Both the position numbers and the translations under genes were made by a program. The notes under the pieces were generated by a model. It did no database searches and was not told where the DNA came from. It was given only the letters and a program-made list of their open reading frames with translations. Shown piece by piece: positions 15,567 through 25,701 of a stretch of 64,000 nt of DNA (within the stretch, counting starts at the first letter, position 1; every line of letters begins with the position of its first letter). The DNA comes from Limnobacter sp. MED105. Lineage in GTDB: Bacteria > Pseudomonadota > Gammaproteobacteria > Burkholderiales > Burkholderiaceae_B. Location of the stretch: positions 98,477 to 162,476 of the forward strand of contig NZ_ABCT01000007.1 of the NCBI RefSeq assembly GCF_000170915.1, in the 5' to 3' direction.

Positions 15567-18500
15567 ATGAACGCACCCGTCGAATTGAAAACACTGAAAC
15601 CCTCAGCCGGCGAAACCGCACGCCTGCGGGAAATTCCGTACAACTACACCTCGTTTTCGGATCGCGAGATTGTGATCCGCTTGCTGGGCGAGTCTGCATG
15701 GAACATTCTTCAAGAGCTGCGTCAGGAGAGAAAAACCGGCCGGTCAGCCCGCATGCTGTTTGAAGTATTGGGCGACATTTGGGTGGTTCGTCGCAATCCG
15801 TATCTGCAAGACGACTTGCTGGACAATCCCAAACGCCTGACCGCGCTGATCGAGGCCCTGTTCCACCGCTTGAGCGAAATTGACGCTCGCCGTGTTGAGG
15901 TGAAAGAAGCGGCTGTTGAGGTCGACTCTGAAGACCGCAGCGCCAAAGTGCGCGAATTGCTCACCGTGGCTGAAAAAGCGGTGTTTGAATTCCAGCGCGA
16001 GCTGGAAGCCATGGCCATTTTGCGTGGCCATGCCCGCAAAGCGCTGGGCGAGCACACCGCGAAAGACAACATCAAGTACGACGGTTTGTCCCGAGTTTCC
16101 CATGTCACGGACGCAACCGACTGGCGTGTTGAATACCCCTTTGTGGTACTCACCCCCGACCGTGAATCTGAAATTCCTGGTTTGGTGAAGGCCTGTATCG
16201 ACTTGGGGCTGACAATCATTCCACGCGGAGGCGGCACAGGCTACACCGGTGGCGCAGTGCCACTCACGGCCATGTCCGCCATCATCAACACCGAAAAGCT
16301 GGAAGAACTCGGCCAGGTGACAATGGAAGTGCTGCCTGGCTTGAGCGAAGAATATGCCACCGTGTTCTCCGGCGCGGGTGTAGTAACCAAGCGCGTATCA
16401 GAGGCGGCAGAGCATGCAGGCCGGGTGTTTGCTGTAGACCCCACATCGGCTGAGGCCAGCTGTATTGGCGGCAACATCGCCATGAACGCAGGCGGCAAGA
16501 AAGCTGTGCTGTGGGGCACAGCGCTGGACAATCTGGCTTGGTGGAGAATGGTTGACCCGCAAGGTGACTGGCTTGAAGTCACCCGCGTTAACCACAACCT
16601 GAGCAAGATTCATGATGCACCACAGGCCGATTTCGACTTGGTGTGGTCAGATGGCCGCCAGGCGCCGAATGCCAAAATTCTGAGAACCGAACGCCTGACA
16701 GTGGAAGGCGCGCGTTTCCGTAAAGTGGGTTTGGGCAAAGACGTAACCGACAAGTTTCTGGCTGGCTTGCCCGGCATTCAGAAAGAGGGTTGTGACGGCC
16801 TGATCACTTCTGCCAAGTGGATTTTGCACCGCATGCCCAAGCATACCCGCACGGTGTGTCTGGAGTTTTATGGTCAAGCCCGCGACGCAGTGCCCTCGAT
16901 TGTTGAAATCAAGAATTACCTCGACGGCGAAGGCAAAGCCATGGGCGCCATTCTGGCGGGCCTTGAGCACCTCGACGAGCGCTATTTGCGCGCCGTGAAG
17001 TACAGCCCGAAATCCAAGCGTGGCGCATTCCCGAAAATGGTGTTGTTCGGCGACATTGTGGGTGACGACGAAAACGCAGTGGCCCAAGCGGCCTCTGAGG
17101 TGGTTCGCTTGTCCAACGGTCGCGCTGGCGAAGGTTTTGTGGCGGTCAGCCCCGAAGCCCGCAAAAAGTTTTGGCTGGACCGTGCCCGCACAGCGGCCAT
17201 TGCGCGCCACACCAATGCTTTCAAGATCAACGAAGACGTCGTGATTCCCCTGCCGCGCATGGGCGAGTACACCGATGAAATTGAGCGTATCAACATCGAG
17301 CTGTCCATTCGCAACAAGCTGAAGCTGGTTGCAGCGCTGCGTTCGTTCTTCGAAAAGCCGCTCACCTTGGGCAAAACCGACGAAGTCGATTCCACCAAGC
17401 TGTCTGTCGAAGACATTGTAGGCGACCGTGTGGGCCGCGCTGTTGAACTGCTTGAGTCGGTACATGAGCGCTGGAGCTGGTTGCTGGGCAATATGAACAT
17501 GCCTTTGGCGCAGGCCAACCCGGTATTGAAAACCATTGGTTTGGGCCATCTGGATGCTGCGCTTGAAAAGCGCTTGGCCGACCAGCCCGAAGCCACCATG
17601 TTCGATGTGCTGCAAGACCGCACCATTCGCGTTAGCTGGAAAACAGAACTACGCCACAACCTGAACCGCATTTTCGAGGGCGGGGTGTTTGTGCCGGTGA
17701 TGGAAGAGTGCAAGGCCATTCACAAGCAAGTGCTGCGTGGCCGCCTTTTCGTGGCGCTGCACATGCACGCTGGCGACGGGAATGTGCACACCAACATTCC
17801 AGTGAATTCCGACGACTATGAAATGTTGCATGAAGCGGAACACACCGTGGACCGAATCATGCAGATTGCACGCAATCTGGATGGCGTTATTTCCGGCGAG
17901 CATGGCATTGGCATTACCAAATACCAATACCTGACCAAGGAAGAGTTGCAGCCTTTCCAGGACTACAAGCAGCGCATTGACCCGGAAGGTCGCTTTAACA
18001 AGGGCAAGCTGTTGCCCGGTGGCGACTTGACCAACGCTTACACGCCCAGCTTCAACTTGATGGGCCATGAAAGCCTGATCATGAGCCAAAGCGACATTGG
18101 CTCCATTGCGACTTCAGTGAAAGACTGCCTGCGCTGCGGCAAGTGCAAGCCTGTGTGTTCAACGCACGTGCCTCGCGCCAACCTGCTGTACAGCCCGCGC
18201 AACAAAATTTTGGCCACCTCATTGTTGGTTGAGGCCTTCCTGTATGAAGAGCAAACCCGCCGTGGTGTGTCTATCAAGCATTGGGAAGAATTCGAAGACG
18301 TTGCAGACCACTGCACCGTGTGCCACAAGTGTTTGACGCCTTGCCCGGTTGACATCGACTTTGGCGATGTATCCATGAACATGCGTGCCTTGTTGCGCAA
18401 GATGGACAAGAAAAGCTTCAACCCCGGCACAGCCCTGGCCATGACTTTCCTGAATGCGAAAGACCCGGCCACCATCAAAGCCATGCGTGTTGGCATGACG

Positions 18501-19547
18501 GGTATTGGTTACAAGCTGCAACGCGGCGCTTACAAAGTGGCCAAATCGCTGGGCATGTTGAACAAGCAAACAGCCAAGCCACCTGCCACGGTGGGCAAGG
18601 CACCGATTCGTGAGCAGGTGATTCACTTCATCAACAAGCCCATGCCCGGTGGTTTGCCCAAGAAAACGGCGCGCGCGCTGCTCGACATTGAGAACAGCGA
18701 TTACGTGCCAGTGATCCGCAACCCGAAAACAACGCAAGCCGATACGGAAGCTGTGTTCTACTTCCCCGGTTGTGGTTCCGAACGTCTGTACAGTCAGGTG
18801 GGTTTGGCCACGCAAGCCATGTTGTGGAATGTGGGCGTACAAACCGTGTTGCCGCCAGGTTATTTGTGCTGCGGCTACCCGCAGCGTGGGGCAGGGCAGT
18901 ACGACAAAGCCGAGAAAATGATCACCGACAACCGTGTGTTGTTCCATCGCGTGGCCAACACACTGAACTACCTCGACATCAAAACCGTGGTGGTCAGCTG
19001 TGGCACGTGTTACGACCAGTTGCAGGGTTATGAGTTCGAGAAAATTTTCCCGGGCTGCCGCATCATCGACATTCATGAATTCCTCATGGAAAAAGGTGTG
19101 AAGCTGGACAACGTCACGGGTACGCAGTACATGTACCACGACCCTTGCCACACGCCCATGAAAACTTACGACCCCTTGAAGGTTGTGAACCAGTTGATGA
19201 ACAGCGAGTTGCAAGGCCAGAACATCACGAAAAATGATCGTTGCTGCGGCGAGTCGGGCACATTTGGTGTGTCGCGCCCAGACGTGGCCACGCAGGTTCG
19301 ATTCCGCAAGGAAGAGGAAATGCGCAAGGGTGCCGACAAGCTGCGTGAGAAAGCGCCACAGGCCGATGTGAAAATTTTGACCAGCTGCCCGTCTTGCTTG
19401 CAAGGTTTGAGCCGCTACAGCGACGACGCCAATGTGGATGCCGATTACATTGTGGTTGAAATTGCCAAGAATGTACTGGGCAAGGAATGGCTGCAAAACT
19501 ACGTGAAAGAAGCCAATGACGGCGGTATCGAGCGCATCCTTGTCTGA
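15567..19547 (+). CDS. DUF3683 / FAD-linked oxidase / Fe-S fusion dehydrogenase (D-lactate or glycolate dehydrogenase-like)
   Basis: This 1326-residue multidomain enzyme fuses an N-terminal DUF3683 region (about 1-150), an FAD-binding PCMH domain ([15 protein letters not shown] near 218), and an FAD-oxidase C-terminal domain ([15 protein letters not shown] near 731). These are followed by a dicluster ferredoxin region ([11 protein letters not shown] near 853, [12 protein letters not shown] near 916) and two CCG heterodisulfide-reductase-type domains (PGCGSE/CCGYP near 1064-1100; DPCHTP/CCGESG near 1190-1225). This layout is that of membrane-associated 2-hydroxyacid dehydrogenases that pass electrons to quinones; D-lactate, glycolate or D-2-hydroxyglutarate are candidate substrates. 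The gene stands alone after a terminator, and its 3' end overlaps the HIT gene by 32 bases. Confidence 0.92.
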   Translation: MNAPVELKTLKPSAGETARLREIPYNYTSFSDREIVIRLLGESAWNILQELRQERKTGRSARMLFEVLGDIWVVRRNPYLQDDLLDNPKRLTALIEALFHRLSEIDARRVEVKEAAVEVDSEDRSAKVRELLTVAEKAVFEFQRELEAMAILRGHARKALGEHTAKDNIKYDGLSRVSHVTDATDWRVEYPFVVLTPDRESEIPGLVKACIDLGLTIIPRGGGTGYTGGAVPLTAMSAIINTEKLEELGQVTMEVLPGLSEEYATVFSGAGVVTKRVSEAAEHAGRVFAVDPTSAEASCIGGNIAMNAGGKKAVLWGTALDNLAWWRMVDPQGDWLEVTRVNHNLSKIHDAPQADFDLVWSDGRQAPNAKILRTERLTVEGARFRKVGLGKDVTDKFLAGLPGIQKEGCDGLITSAKWILHRMPKHTRTVCLEFYGQARDAVPSIVEIKNYLDGEGKAMGAILAGLEHLDERYLRAVKYSPKSKRGAFPKMVLFGDIVGDDENAVAQAASEVVRLSNGRAGEGFVAVSPEARKKFWLDRARTAAIARHTNAFKINEDVVIPLPRMGEYTDEIERINIELSIRNKLKLVAALRSFFEKPLTLGKTDEVDSTKLSVEDIVGDRVGRAVELLESVHERWSWLLGNMNMPLAQANPVLKTIGLGHLDAALEKRLADQPEATMFDVLQDRTIRVSWKTELRHNLNRIFEGGVFVPVMEECKAIHKQVLRGRLFVALHMHAGDGNVHTNIPVNSDDYEMLHEAEHTVDRIMQIARNLDGVISGEHGIGITKYQYLTKEELQPFQDYKQRIDPEGRFNKGKLLPGGDLTNAYTPSFNLMGHESLIMSQSDIGSIATSVKDCLRCGKCKPVCSTHVPRANLLYSPRNKILATSLLVEAFLYEEQTRRGVSIKHWEEFEDVADHCTVCHKCLTPCPVDIDFGDVSMNMRALLRKMDKKSFNPGTALAMTFLNAKDPATIKAMRVGMTGIGYKLQRGAYKVAKSLGMLNKQTAKPPATVGKAPIREQVIHFINKPMPGGLPKKTARALLDIENSDYVPVIRNPKTTQADTEAVFYFPGCGSERLYSQVGLATQAMLWNVGVQTVLPPGYLCCGYPQRGAGQYDKAEKMITDNRVLFHRVANTLNYLDIKTVVVSCGTCYDQLQGYEFEKIFPGCRIIDIHEFLMEKGVKLDNVTGTQYMYHDPCHTPMKTYDPLKVVNQLMNSELQGQNITKNDRCCGESGTFGVSRPDVATQVRFRKEEEMRKGADKLREKAPQADVKILTSCPSCLQGLSRYSDDANVDADYIVVEIAKNVLGKEWLQNYVKEANDGGIERILV

Positions 19548-19998
19548 TTCCGTTTCACAAAATCCCAATTGCCCCCTGTGTGCCACACCGGGCGGTGATT
19601 GGGTGTTCAATTGCAGCAAGTTCCGTGTGATTGAGGCAGTCGATGCAGATTATCCCGGCTTTCTTCGCCTGGTCTGGAACGACCATGTGCGGGAGTTTTC
19701 CGATTTAAACCGTGAAGATCGCATGCTGTGCATGGATGCGGTGGTGTTGCTTGAACAATTCGTGCTTCGCGTATTTAAAGCCGACAAAGCGAATATTGCA
19801 ACGCTGGGTAACGTGGTGCCGCATTTGCACTGGCACGTCATTCCCCGTTTTACAGACGACAAACACTTTCCTGCGCCCGTGTGGGCTGCAGCCAAACCGG
19901 GGGTGTCGCTGTCGCCCCGCCAGCAGTGGGTGCTTGATTCAAAGCCAAAATGGATGTTGGCGCTGCGTGCTGAATTGCTGGCAGCATTTCCGGGCTGA
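19516..19998 (+). CDS. HIT family protein
   Basis: This 160-residue histidine-triad protein has the catalytic motif HLHWHVIPR near residue 98 and an N-terminal CPLC pair that may bind zinc. HIT proteins hydrolyse or transfer nucleotides from phosphoramidates or dinucleoside polyphosphates. The ATG at 19516 lies inside the preceding dehydrogenase gene; a TTG at 19540 is an alternative start with a shorter overlap. Residues after the triad ([12 protein letters not shown]) match the subfamily common in betaproteobacteria. Confidence 0.9.
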   Translation: MTAVSSASLSDSVSQNPNCPLCATPGGDWVFNCSKFRVIEAVDADYPGFLRLVWNDHVREFSDLNREDRMLCMDAVVLLEQFVLRVFKADKANIATLGNVVPHLHWHVIPRFTDDKHFPAPVWAAAKPGVSLSPRQQWVLDSKPKWMLALRAELLAAFPG

Positions 19999-20010
19999 GT
20001 CGCTTCGCTC

Positions 20011-20380
20011 GCTCAGGCGCATACCCTCTCGCGCCAGAAAACCTGTTTTTCCCTTTTTGAGATTCACCCTGACTCACCTCGCTCGGCAAAAAAGCGGGCC
20101 GAGTCTCGGTGCCGGCCTTTGGCCGACCGTGGCGGGTGAATTCAAACGGGCAGGTTTTCTTGATCGGCGCAGCGAGGATATTGCTACCTTCGCAAGCGAA
20201 GCAACGCGCTGACGATTGGCGGTTTGTGTGCTGCATCGCGTTGCCGGATTTGCAAGACTTCCCGGCGGCTTCGCAGCGCGGGGCGATTCCGTCAGGAATC
20301 GATGCGAAGACGCCACTGCGTTTCGCATGCCCCAAGCCAGAAGCATCAAGCCGGAATGGAAGTCTTGCTAAGGCGAGGTG
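20011..20380 (-). repeat. structured dispersed repeat, copy A
   Basis: This 370-bp noncoding element fills the gap between the convergent HIT and phoR genes. Its minus strand matches the plus strand of 48220-48639 over long blocks, with a divergent central part. It contains nested inverted repeats: outer arms AGAAAACCTG (20036-20045) and CAGGTTTTCT (20151-20160); inner arms ATTCACCC (20062-20069) and GGGTGAAT (20134-20141); a GATTCC-GTCA-GGAATC hairpin (20285-20300); and a long ATGCGAA/TTCGCAT hairpin (20302-20328). The equivalent stems in copy B differ by paired, compensatory changes. No ORF of interest is present. Confidence 0.85.
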
Positions 20381-20399
20381 ATGTGGCATTCAAACCGAA

Positions 20400-21758
20400 C
20401 TAAGCGCCAACTACCGTCGTTGCTTCAGCCAAAGCCGCTTTCGAAGCAGCGGCACCAGCCTTCGCCAGCGGCATCAGAATGGTGAAGGTACTGCCTGCAT
20501 TTGGTCGGCTTTGAATGTCCAGTTCGCCATCGTGGCGTTGCACCACATGTTTCACAATCGCCAAGCCCAAACCCGTGCCGCCACTTTCTCTTGAACGGCT
20601 GCGGTCTACACGGTAAAAACGCTCAGTCAAACGCGGAATGTGTTCTGCCGAAATACCAATGCCGGTGTCGCGCACCACAAAAGCGGCACAGGCTTTGCCA
20701 ATTTCGTTTTCTGAGCGTCGAAGCGTAATCGTGATGTTTCCTTTCTCCGGTGTGTAGCGCACCGCATTGGTCACGATATTCGAGAATGCGCTGAAAATTT
20801 CAGCCGAGTTGCCAAAGCCCATCAGGCCCTTTTCAACATCCACAGAAATATTGTGTTTTCCGGCCGACAGTTGTTGTGCTTCATCGCCTGTTTTTTGGGC
20901 AATTCCGCTCAGGTCAACTGGCTCGCCACCTTCGCCTGCGTTGGGTGAAGACTCCAGCGCCGACAAGGCCAGCAGGTCTTCCACTAGGTTTTGCATGCGA
21001 TTGGCCTGGGTGTACATCAAATTCAGGTATTCGGTTTGCTGTTCTTTGCTCAACGGCAGGTCCCGGAATGTTTCCAGAAAACCGCTCAGCACAGTCAACG
21101 GTGTTTTCAGCTCATGTGACACATTGGCAATGAAATCGCGTCGCATTCGTTCCAGTTTTTCAACCTGGGTGACATCGCGAGACAACACCAGCATTTGTTG
21201 GTCGCCGTAGCTGACCAATTGCACCGACAAAACCTTGCTTCGGCTGCGTGGCGCAGTCATGATCAAGGGTTGCTCCCAAGAGCGGCTGCGAATGTATTTG
21301 GAGAAGTTTGGGTTGCGAACCAGGTTAATGAGGGGCTGCCCTATGTCACTGCCCAATTTCAAGCCCAGGTGGTCTTGAGCTGTGTCGTTGCACCAGGAAA
21401 TGTGCCCCTCGGAATCAAGCGTGACTACCCCGTCGGGCAGGGCTTGCGCCGCGGTGCGGAATGACACCAGTGCATTGGTGAGTGCCTGTTGTTGACGTTG
21501 GTGTAAGCGCAGGTAGCGAAACAGCTTTGCGGCAAGGTCATCCCACCAGCCCGACACGTCGGGCACGTTTTCAACCTTGAAGTTGTCCAGCCATTCGATA
21601 ATTCGAAGGCCGGAGCGCACATGCAGGGCATAAATGAAAAGCGAGGCCAAGATAGACCCCGCCACTGCGCCTTTGTGGCCAGCAACCATTTGACCCACGA
21701 TGGCGGCTGCACCCAGCACCATGGCCAACAGTATCAATCGAAAAAAGATGAACGCCAT
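20400..21758 (-). CDS. phoR: phosphate-regulon sensor histidine kinase PhoR
   Basis: This 452-residue membrane kinase has two N-terminal membrane segments (about residues 4-45), a PAS domain (about 100-195), and a HisKA box FIANVSHELKTPLTVL with the phospho-acceptor His near 215. It also has the HATPase blocks NIVTNAVRYT, DTGIGI and GTGLGLAIV. It phosphorylates PhoB when phosphate is low. The N-terminal FRLILLAMVLGAAAIVGQMVAG and HVRSGLRIIEWL segments fit PhoR of betaproteobacteria. It lies 40 bases downstream of phoB in the same operon. The structured repeat copy A begins just after its stop. Confidence 0.96.
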   Translation of the reverse strand: MAFIFFRLILLAMVLGAAAIVGQMVAGHKGAVAGSILASLFIYALHVRSGLRIIEWLDNFKVENVPDVSGWWDDLAAKLFRYLRLHQRQQQALTNALVSFRTAAQALPDGVVTLDSEGHISWCNDTAQDHLGLKLGSDIGQPLINLVRNPNFSKYIRSRSWEQPLIMTAPRSRSKVLSVQLVSYGDQQMLVLSRDVTQVEKLERMRRDFIANVSHELKTPLTVLSGFLETFRDLPLSKEQQTEYLNLMYTQANRMQNLVEDLLALSALESSPNAGEGGEPVDLSGIAQKTGDEAQQLSAGKHNISVDVEKGLMGFGNSAEIFSAFSNIVTNAVRYTPEKGNITITLRRSENEIGKACAAFVVRDTGIGISAEHIPRLTERFYRVDRSRSRESGGTGLGLAIVKHVVQRHDGELDIQSRPNAGSTFTILMPLAKAGAAASKAALAEATTVVGA

Positions 21759-21798
21759 AGGTGCGTATTCTAGGGGAATATCCCTTCCAGGGGAGCCC

Positions 21799-22506
21799 TT
21801 AGTTTAGTGCACCCTCATTTTGCGTTGCAGTAAAACGGTAGCCGGCACCGCGAACCGTCTCAATGAGGCGGTCATGTCCGGAAATGGTCAGAGCCTGGCG
21901 CAGTCGTCGAATATGTACATCCACGGTGCGCTCTTCAACAAATACATGGTCGCCCCACACTTGGTCCAGCAACTGGGTGCGGCTGTGCACGCGCTCTGGG
22001 TGGGTCATAAAGAAGTGCAGCAAGCGGAATTCTGTGGGGCCCATGTCGATAATCTTGTCATGGCCCATAATTCGGTGTGTCACCGGGTCCAGTTTCAGGC
22101 CGTGTACTTCAACAATATCGTCAGTCAACTGGGGCGCACGGCGACGCAACACAGCTTTGATTCGTGCCAGTAGTTCTTTGGGCGAGAAGGGCTTGGTGAT
22201 GTAGTCGTCTGCGCCGGCTTCCAGGCCATCTACTTTGTCTTGTTCTTCGGTGCGGGCAGTCAACATGATCACTGGCACATGGCGCGTACGCTCGTGACCG
22301 CGCAATTCATGCGCAAACTGAATGCCGGTTTTACCGGGTAGCATCCAGTCCAGCAACACCAGGTCAGGCAATTCAGCGGTGATCAGGGTTTTGGCCTGGT
22401 CCGCATCAGCGGCCCGCAGCACTTTGTGCCCAGCAAAGCTTAGGTTGACGGCAATCAATTCGGCAATCGCGGGTTCATCTTCAACAACTAGGATGGTGCT
22501 GGACAT
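21799..22506 (-). CDS. phoB: phosphate-regulon response regulator PhoB
   Basis: This 235-residue OmpR-type regulator has an N-terminal receiver domain with the phospho-acceptor Asp near residue 53 (LVLLDWMLPGKTG) and a C-terminal winged helix (VHSRTQLLDQVWGDHVFVEERTVDVHIRRLRQAL). I chose the ATG at 22506 (MSSTILVVEDEP), which has GAGG 8 bases upstream and matches the family start; an upstream in-frame ATG would add 15 residues. A Pho box lies upstream, consistent with autoregulation, and phoR follows. Confidence 0.96.
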   Translation of the reverse strand: MSSTILVVEDEPAIAELIAVNLSFAGHKVLRAADADQAKTLITAELPDLVLLDWMLPGKTGIQFAHELRGHERTRHVPVIMLTARTEEQDKVDGLEAGADDYITKPFSPKELLARIKAVLRRRAPQLTDDIVEVHGLKLDPVTHRIMGHDKIIDMGPTEFRLLHFFMTHPERVHSRTQLLDQVWGDHVFVEERTVDVHIRRLRQALTISGHDRLIETVRGAGYRFTATQNEGALN

Positions 22507-22569
22507 CTCGTTTTTCCTCTTCTCTGGCATATTTGTTTTGTGCAATGCCACCTAAAGTAGTGGATTTCC

Positions 22570-22587
22570 ATGACAGTAATATGACAC
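22570..22587 (-). promoter_or_regulatory. Pho box upstream of phoB
   Basis: Read on the minus strand, the 18 bases form two 7-mer TGTCAT-type repeats (GTGTCAT and CTGTCAT) separated by ATTA. This is very close to the PhoB-binding consensus. It lies about 64 bases upstream of the phoB start and suggests positive autoregulation under phosphate limitation. Confidence 0.8.
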
Positions 22588-22690
22588 TTGAATGAATCGT
22601 CATCAAATTAATCCCGCGCGGTGGTGTAAACCGCTGTTGGCCTTGATGAGATACACTTGAGGATTACGCATTCCAAAGACCCTAAGCAGC

Positions 22691-23116
22691 ATGGAAACCA
22701 CCAATATCCCCACCCCAACCCGCATTGTGGTGCATCAAAAGTCCAAGGTACTCGAAATTGAGTTCGACACCGGCGCCTGTTTTAACCTGCCATTCGAGCT
22801 GTTGCGGGTGTATTCACCCTCGGCCGAGGTTCGTGGACATGGCCCTGGGCAGGAAACCCTGCAAGTGGGTAAAAAAGAAGTAACCATCAACAATCTCGAG
22901 CCTGTGGGCATGTATGCCATCAAGCCGTTTTTCTCGGATGGTCATGATTCAGGCTTGTTTAGCTGGCAATACCTGCTGTGGATGGGCGAAAACCAGGAAG
23001 GTTTGTGGGAAGACTATCTGGAACGCATGAAAGCAGCCGGCGCGAGCCGAGAACCCAACGCACCTGAAAACATTCCATTTGAACAAAAGAAAGGCGGCGC
23101 CTGCGCAAGCCACTAA
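22691..23116 (+). CDS. DUF971 family protein
   Basis: This 141-residue protein has the DUF971 domain, also called GBBH-like N-terminal domain: LEIEFDTGACFNLPFELLRVYSPSAEVRGHG, then VTINNLEPVGMYAIKPFFSDGHDSGLFSW. The family is related to the N-terminal zinc-binding region of gamma-butyrobetaine hydroxylase, but free-standing members are uncharacterised. It precedes ubiE by 18 bases, an arrangement conserved in betaproteobacteria, so a role near ubiquinone synthesis or Fe-S metabolism is possible but unproven. It is divergent from phoB. Confidence 0.9.
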   Translation: METTNIPTPTRIVVHQKSKVLEIEFDTGACFNLPFELLRVYSPSAEVRGHGPGQETLQVGKKEVTINNLEPVGMYAIKPFFSDGHDSGLFSWQYLLWMGENQEGLWEDYLERMKAAGASREPNAPENIPFEQKKGGACASH

Positions 23117-23134
23117 ATAACGCCACACATCACG

Positions 23135-23875
23135 ATGAACGACAAAATTACCGATTTCGGCTTCGAGAAGGTTCCTGAAGACCAGAAAGCCAAGAAAGTA
23201 GCCGAAGTATTTGATTCGGTAGCGGCCAAATACGACATCATGAATGACCTCATGTCGGGTGGCATGCATCGCCTGTGGAAGGCAAGCACTGTGCGCGCGG
23301 CCGGGGTTCGCCCCGGGATGAAGGTGCTCGACATTGCCGGCGGTACCGGCGATCTCAGCAAGGCTTTTCTGGACAAAGTGGGCCCGAGCGGTGAAGTTTG
23401 GCTGACCGACATCAATGAAAGTATGTTGCGAGTGGGTCGAAATCGCATGATTGATCATGGGTATTTGCCGAAAATGGCCCTTTGCGATGCGGAAAAGCTG
23501 CCATTTCCCGACAATTACTTCGATGTGGTTACTGTGGCGTTTGGTTTGCGCAACATGACCCACAAAGATGTGGCCTTGAGCGAAATGCGCCGGGTAATCA
23601 AGCCGGGTGGCAAGGTGCTGGTACTTGAGTTCTCGAAAGTGAATCCTTTGCTGGCGCCCGCCTACGATATGTATTCATTCCAGGTTTTGCCAAAAATTGG
23701 TCAAATCGTGGCGCAAGACAGTGCCAGTTACCAATATTTAGCCGAGAGCATTCGCATGCACCCCGATCAGGAAACCCTGAAGAGCATCATGCTTGAAAGT
23801 GGATTCGACCAAGTGAAATACACCAACTTCACTGCAGGTGTCGTGGCGCTACACCAAGGAACCAAATTCGCCTGA
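23135..23875 (+). CDS. ubiE: ubiquinone/menaquinone C-methyltransferase UbiE
   Basis: This 246-residue SAM-dependent methyltransferase carries out the C-methylation step of ubiquinone synthesis. Family motifs include [29 protein letters not shown], the SAM-binding loop [15 protein letters not shown] near residue 66, and the C-terminal signature [36 protein letters not shown]. It is followed by a Tim44-domain protein, ubiJ and ubiB, forming the ubiquinone block. Confidence 0.97.
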   Translation: MNDKITDFGFEKVPEDQKAKKVAEVFDSVAAKYDIMNDLMSGGMHRLWKASTVRAAGVRPGMKVLDIAGGTGDLSKAFLDKVGPSGEVWLTDINESMLRVGRNRMIDHGYLPKMALCDAEKLPFPDNYFDVVTVAFGLRNMTHKDVALSEMRRVIKPGGKVLVLEFSKVNPLLAPAYDMYSFQVLPKIGQIVAQDSASYQYLAESIRMHPDQETLKSIMLESGFDQVKYTNFTAGVVALHQGTKFA

Positions 23876-23925
23876 GTTTGTCTATTTGGTGCATGCGAAA
23901 AATTATTATTCTGGAGGCTTTTGCT

Positions 23926-24915
23926 GTGAAAACCCGAGTTTGGTCTGTTCGATTGTCTGTGTTGGCCGTTGTGGCTGCATTTCTTGGCTTGAGTGTACTT
24001 CCAACCGATGCAGAAGCGCGTCGCTTGGGTGGCGGCGGCAGTTTTGGCCGCTCTGCACCTTCCCAGTTCCAGAAGTCTCCATCTACGGCACCTTCTGGCA
24101 CCACCAGTACAGCACCCAGCAAGCAGCAGGCTACCAACCCTGCGGGCGCTACCGCAGGCACGGCTGCTGCGCCACGTAACCGTTTCCTGGGCCCCTTGGG
24201 CGGCTTGGCGGCCGGTTTGGGCCTGGCAGCCTTGTTCGGTTATCTGGGCTTCGGCGCCGGCATGGCTGAATTCCTGGGCACCATGTTGATGATCGCCGCC
24301 GCTGTGTTTGCGGTCATGTTCCTGGTTCGTATGTTGCGTGGTCAGCAGGCTGCAAAGCCTCGCCCTGCCTACAGCGCACCGGGCGCAACAGGTTCTGGCC
24401 AAAACAGTTATCGTCAAGCGTCAACAAACCCCATTAACGACCCGGTCCCGGGCATGGGCGCGCCGCGCAACGACCAAGGCTTTGGCCAGTTTGGCAATGC
24501 CTCCGCCTTCGACGCACCAATGCCAGCCGCTACACCCGTAAAAGACCTGCCTGCCGGGTTTGATGAAGCCAATTTTGTGAACAGCGCCAAGAAGTTCTTT
24601 GTGACCATGCAAGGGGTTTTTGACAAGGGCGATGTTGACGGTTTGCGTGAATACTGTAGCGACGATGTGGTGGACCATCTACGTGCTGAAATTGAAGCCC
24701 GTGGCAATGCAGTGAACCGCACCGACGTGGTTACGCTGGATGCCCAGCTGATTGGTTTCGAGACCGACGTGGACGAGCAAATCGCGACAGTGGCCTTCAC
24801 TGGTATGTTGCGCGAGGAGCAAGACGCCGCCGCTGAAGAAATCAATGAGTTGTGGATCATGTCCCGTCCAGTTTCAGGCGGTGGATGGGTTCTTTCAGGC
24901 ATTCACAATCTGTAA
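23926..24915 (+). CDS. Tim44-like domain membrane protein
   Basis: This 329-residue protein has an N-terminal signal anchor, a low-complexity Ser/Thr/Gly-rich linker, two hydrophobic segments (about residues 103-150: FLGPLGGLAAGLGLAALFGYLGFG and MLMIAAAVFAVMFLVRM), and a C-terminal Tim44-like domain (FDEANFVNSAKKFFVTMQGVFDKGDVDGLREY). I chose the GTG at 23926 because GGAGG lies 8 bases upstream. Frames opening earlier have no ribosome site. The family is common between ubiE and ubiJ/ubiB in betaproteobacteria; its role is unknown. Confidence 0.88.
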   Translation: MKTRVWSVRLSVLAVVAAFLGLSVLPTDAEARRLGGGGSFGRSAPSQFQKSPSTAPSGTTSTAPSKQQATNPAGATAGTAAAPRNRFLGPLGGLAAGLGLAALFGYLGFGAGMAEFLGTMLMIAAAVFAVMFLVRMLRGQQAAKPRPAYSAPGATGSGQNSYRQASTNPINDPVPGMGAPRNDQGFGQFGNASAFDAPMPAATPVKDLPAGFDEANFVNSAKKFFVTMQGVFDKGDVDGLREYCSDDVVDHLRAEIEARGNAVNRTDVVTLDAQLIGFETDVDEQIATVAFTGMLREEQDAAAEEINELWIMSRPVSGGGWVLSGIHNL

Positions 24916-24993
24916 ATTTTGACCTCACCCGCCGGGCTTGGCTTGCCCGGCTGGGTTACACTCAAACAAATTTTTGATTGTTGGAAGTGTGCC

Positions 24994-25701
24994 TTGGCCA
25001 GTCCCCCCGTATTGTTTTTTCAGTTCGCCTCTAAACTGCTTTCCTCTGGTCAAGCCAAAGGCGCAGCTGCGGCAGGTGGTTTGCTGTCTGCCCCCTTGAA
25101 CTTGATGTCAGCCACAGTCACCCAGACTGTGTGCTTGGTACTAAACCATTTGCTGGATCAACAGCGCAGCAGCAAGACCAAACTGCAAAAGGAAGCGGGC
25201 AAGGTTCTGGCACTCAGCATTGCTCCCATGTCCCTGAACTTGCGTGTCAATGACCAAGGCTATTTTCAGCCGAGCAACGCCACCAATGGGGTTGCGGCAT
25301 CCGCTGACACCACCATTTCCATGCAATGGGCCGATTTGATCGGCTCGGTCAGCAACCCCAACAGCATGTCCAGAAAAGCCGCCATCGAGGGCGACATGGA
25401 CTTTGCGCAAACTGTGTCTACCGTAATCAACGACTTGAGCTGGGACCCCGAGCGCGATTTGGCCCGCGTGGTGGGCGATGCGCAGGCGGTGTGGGTAATG
25501 AATACCTTGTCTGCTCTGGGTACCAATGCCCGCGATGTGGTGCAACGTTTTAAAAGCAACTTGCGCGAGTATGTGGTGCATGAAAAAGCCATGACACCCA
25601 CTGCTTCTGAGTTCGACACTTTTCGCGATGAAGTAAACCAACTGCGCGACGAGCTGGCCCGGCTGGAAAAGCGCCTTGCCAAGTTGGGTGCGCCCAAATG
25701 A
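24994..25701 (+). CDS. ubiJ: ubiquinone biosynthesis accessory factor UbiJ (SCP2 domain)
   Basis: This roughly 235-residue protein sits between the Tim44-domain gene and ubiB, the usual place for UbiJ. It has an SCP2-like lipid-binding core ([66 protein letters not shown]) and a C-terminal coiled coil ([23 protein letters not shown]). UbiJ helps assemble the aerobic ubiquinone complex. The start is probably the TTG at 24994, with GGAAG 6 bases upstream; the frame is open to 24919 but without a ribosome site. Its stop overlaps ubiB (ATGA). Confidence 0.9.
   Translation: MASPPVLFFQFASKLLSSGQAKGAAAAGGLLSAPLNLMSATVTQTVCLVLNHLLDQQRSSKTKLQKEAGKVLALSIAPMSLNLRVNDQGYFQPSNATNGVAASADTTISMQWADLIGSVSNPNSMSRKAAIEGDMDFAQTVSTVINDLSWDPERDLARVVGDAQAVWVMNTLSALGTNARDVVQRFKSNLREYVVHEKAMTPTASEFDTFRDEVNQLRDELARLEKRLAKLGAPK

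Noticed and set aside
18219..19619. 466-codon open frame opposite the large Fe-S dehydrogenase
   Set aside because: It is a shadow of a strongly coding plus strand. Its protein is His/Val-rich with no recognisable motif.
20109..20389. Short ORFs on both strands within structured repeat copy A
   Set aside because: The reading frames are not preserved in copy B, while stems are, so the element is better explained as noncoding.
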